NCBI GenBank assembly: GCA_037447655.1 | Contig: JBBHKE010002813.1 | Span: forward strand, 1 to 64,000 | Direction of reading: 5' to 3' | DNA length: 64,000 nt | Source: Zygnema cylindricum | Lineage: Eukaryota; Streptophyta; Zygnematophyceae; Zygnematales; Zygnemataceae | Shown: piece after piece, positions 63,949 to 64,000 of the stretch | How the letters are laid out: every line of letters starts with the position of its first letter | Numbering within the stretch: position 1 is the first letter of the stretch | Notes under the pieces: generated by a model | Database searches by the model: none | Told to the model about the DNA's origin: nothing | Seen by the model: the letters and a program-made list of their open reading frames with translations, nothing else | Made by a program: the position numbers and the translations under genes

Positions 63949-64000
63949 GGTAGAAAGCGGGAACCTTTGATTGTTGACGTAGATATCTAGGTTTGTGAAG
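63949..64000. other. Window end inside Harbinger element
   Basis: The right end of the element is beyond the window. Confidence 0.4.

Overview
The window is nuclear DNA of a land plant or close streptophyte relative. The evidence is spliceosomal genes with many short exons, plant-type bifunctional HPPK-DHPS, plant-type kinesin-5, MSBP, an embryo-abundant-type methyltransferase, and degenerate TTTAGGG-like tracts. The AT-rich non-coding DNA, long microsatellites and dense small DNA transposons do not settle the species. A non-seed plant is possible, but this is inference. There is no sign of bacterial, organellar or viral sequence.

Layout: 3-167 (+) is the last coding part of chorismate synthase. 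2867-4565 (-) is a two-exon SAM methyltransferase. 4967-10385 is a transposon cluster with insertions nested up to four deep. 11584-15591 (-) is a five-exon folate gene (HPPK-DHPS). It is divergent from 16453-19550 (+), a three-exon membrane steroid-binding / MAPR protein whose first intron is full of simple repeats. 21613-30069 (-) is a complete 25-exon kinesin-5 (1028 aa predicted). 31189-33460 is a second transposon cluster. 35529-37633 (-) is a two-exon twin-CX9C protein like mitoribosomal mS37. 38236-54334 (+) is a ~24-exon ER-type J-protein with thioredoxin-like domains. 56814-59186 is a third transposon cluster, carrying the same families as the first. 60307 to the window end is a decayed PIF/Harbinger element with a transposase and a convergent Myb/SANT-like ORF.

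Exon-intron structures were built by hand from splice sites, reading phase and family similarity. They close in frame for HPPK-DHPS (477 aa), kinesin-5 (1028 aa), mS37 (81 aa) and the methyltransferase (296 aa). Two genes have a 1-nt problem: MSBP at a C11 run, and the J-protein at exon 10/11. Either could be an assembly error or a real lesion. The genes are unrelated housekeeping genes with separate jobs: shikimate end-product, folate, spindle motor, ER folding, mitoribosome. The most informative non-genic content is the set of transposon families with matching termini and target-site duplications (TSDs), including an empty-site pair that proves one insertion. Several repeats also sit at functionally sensitive places in introns and promoters.
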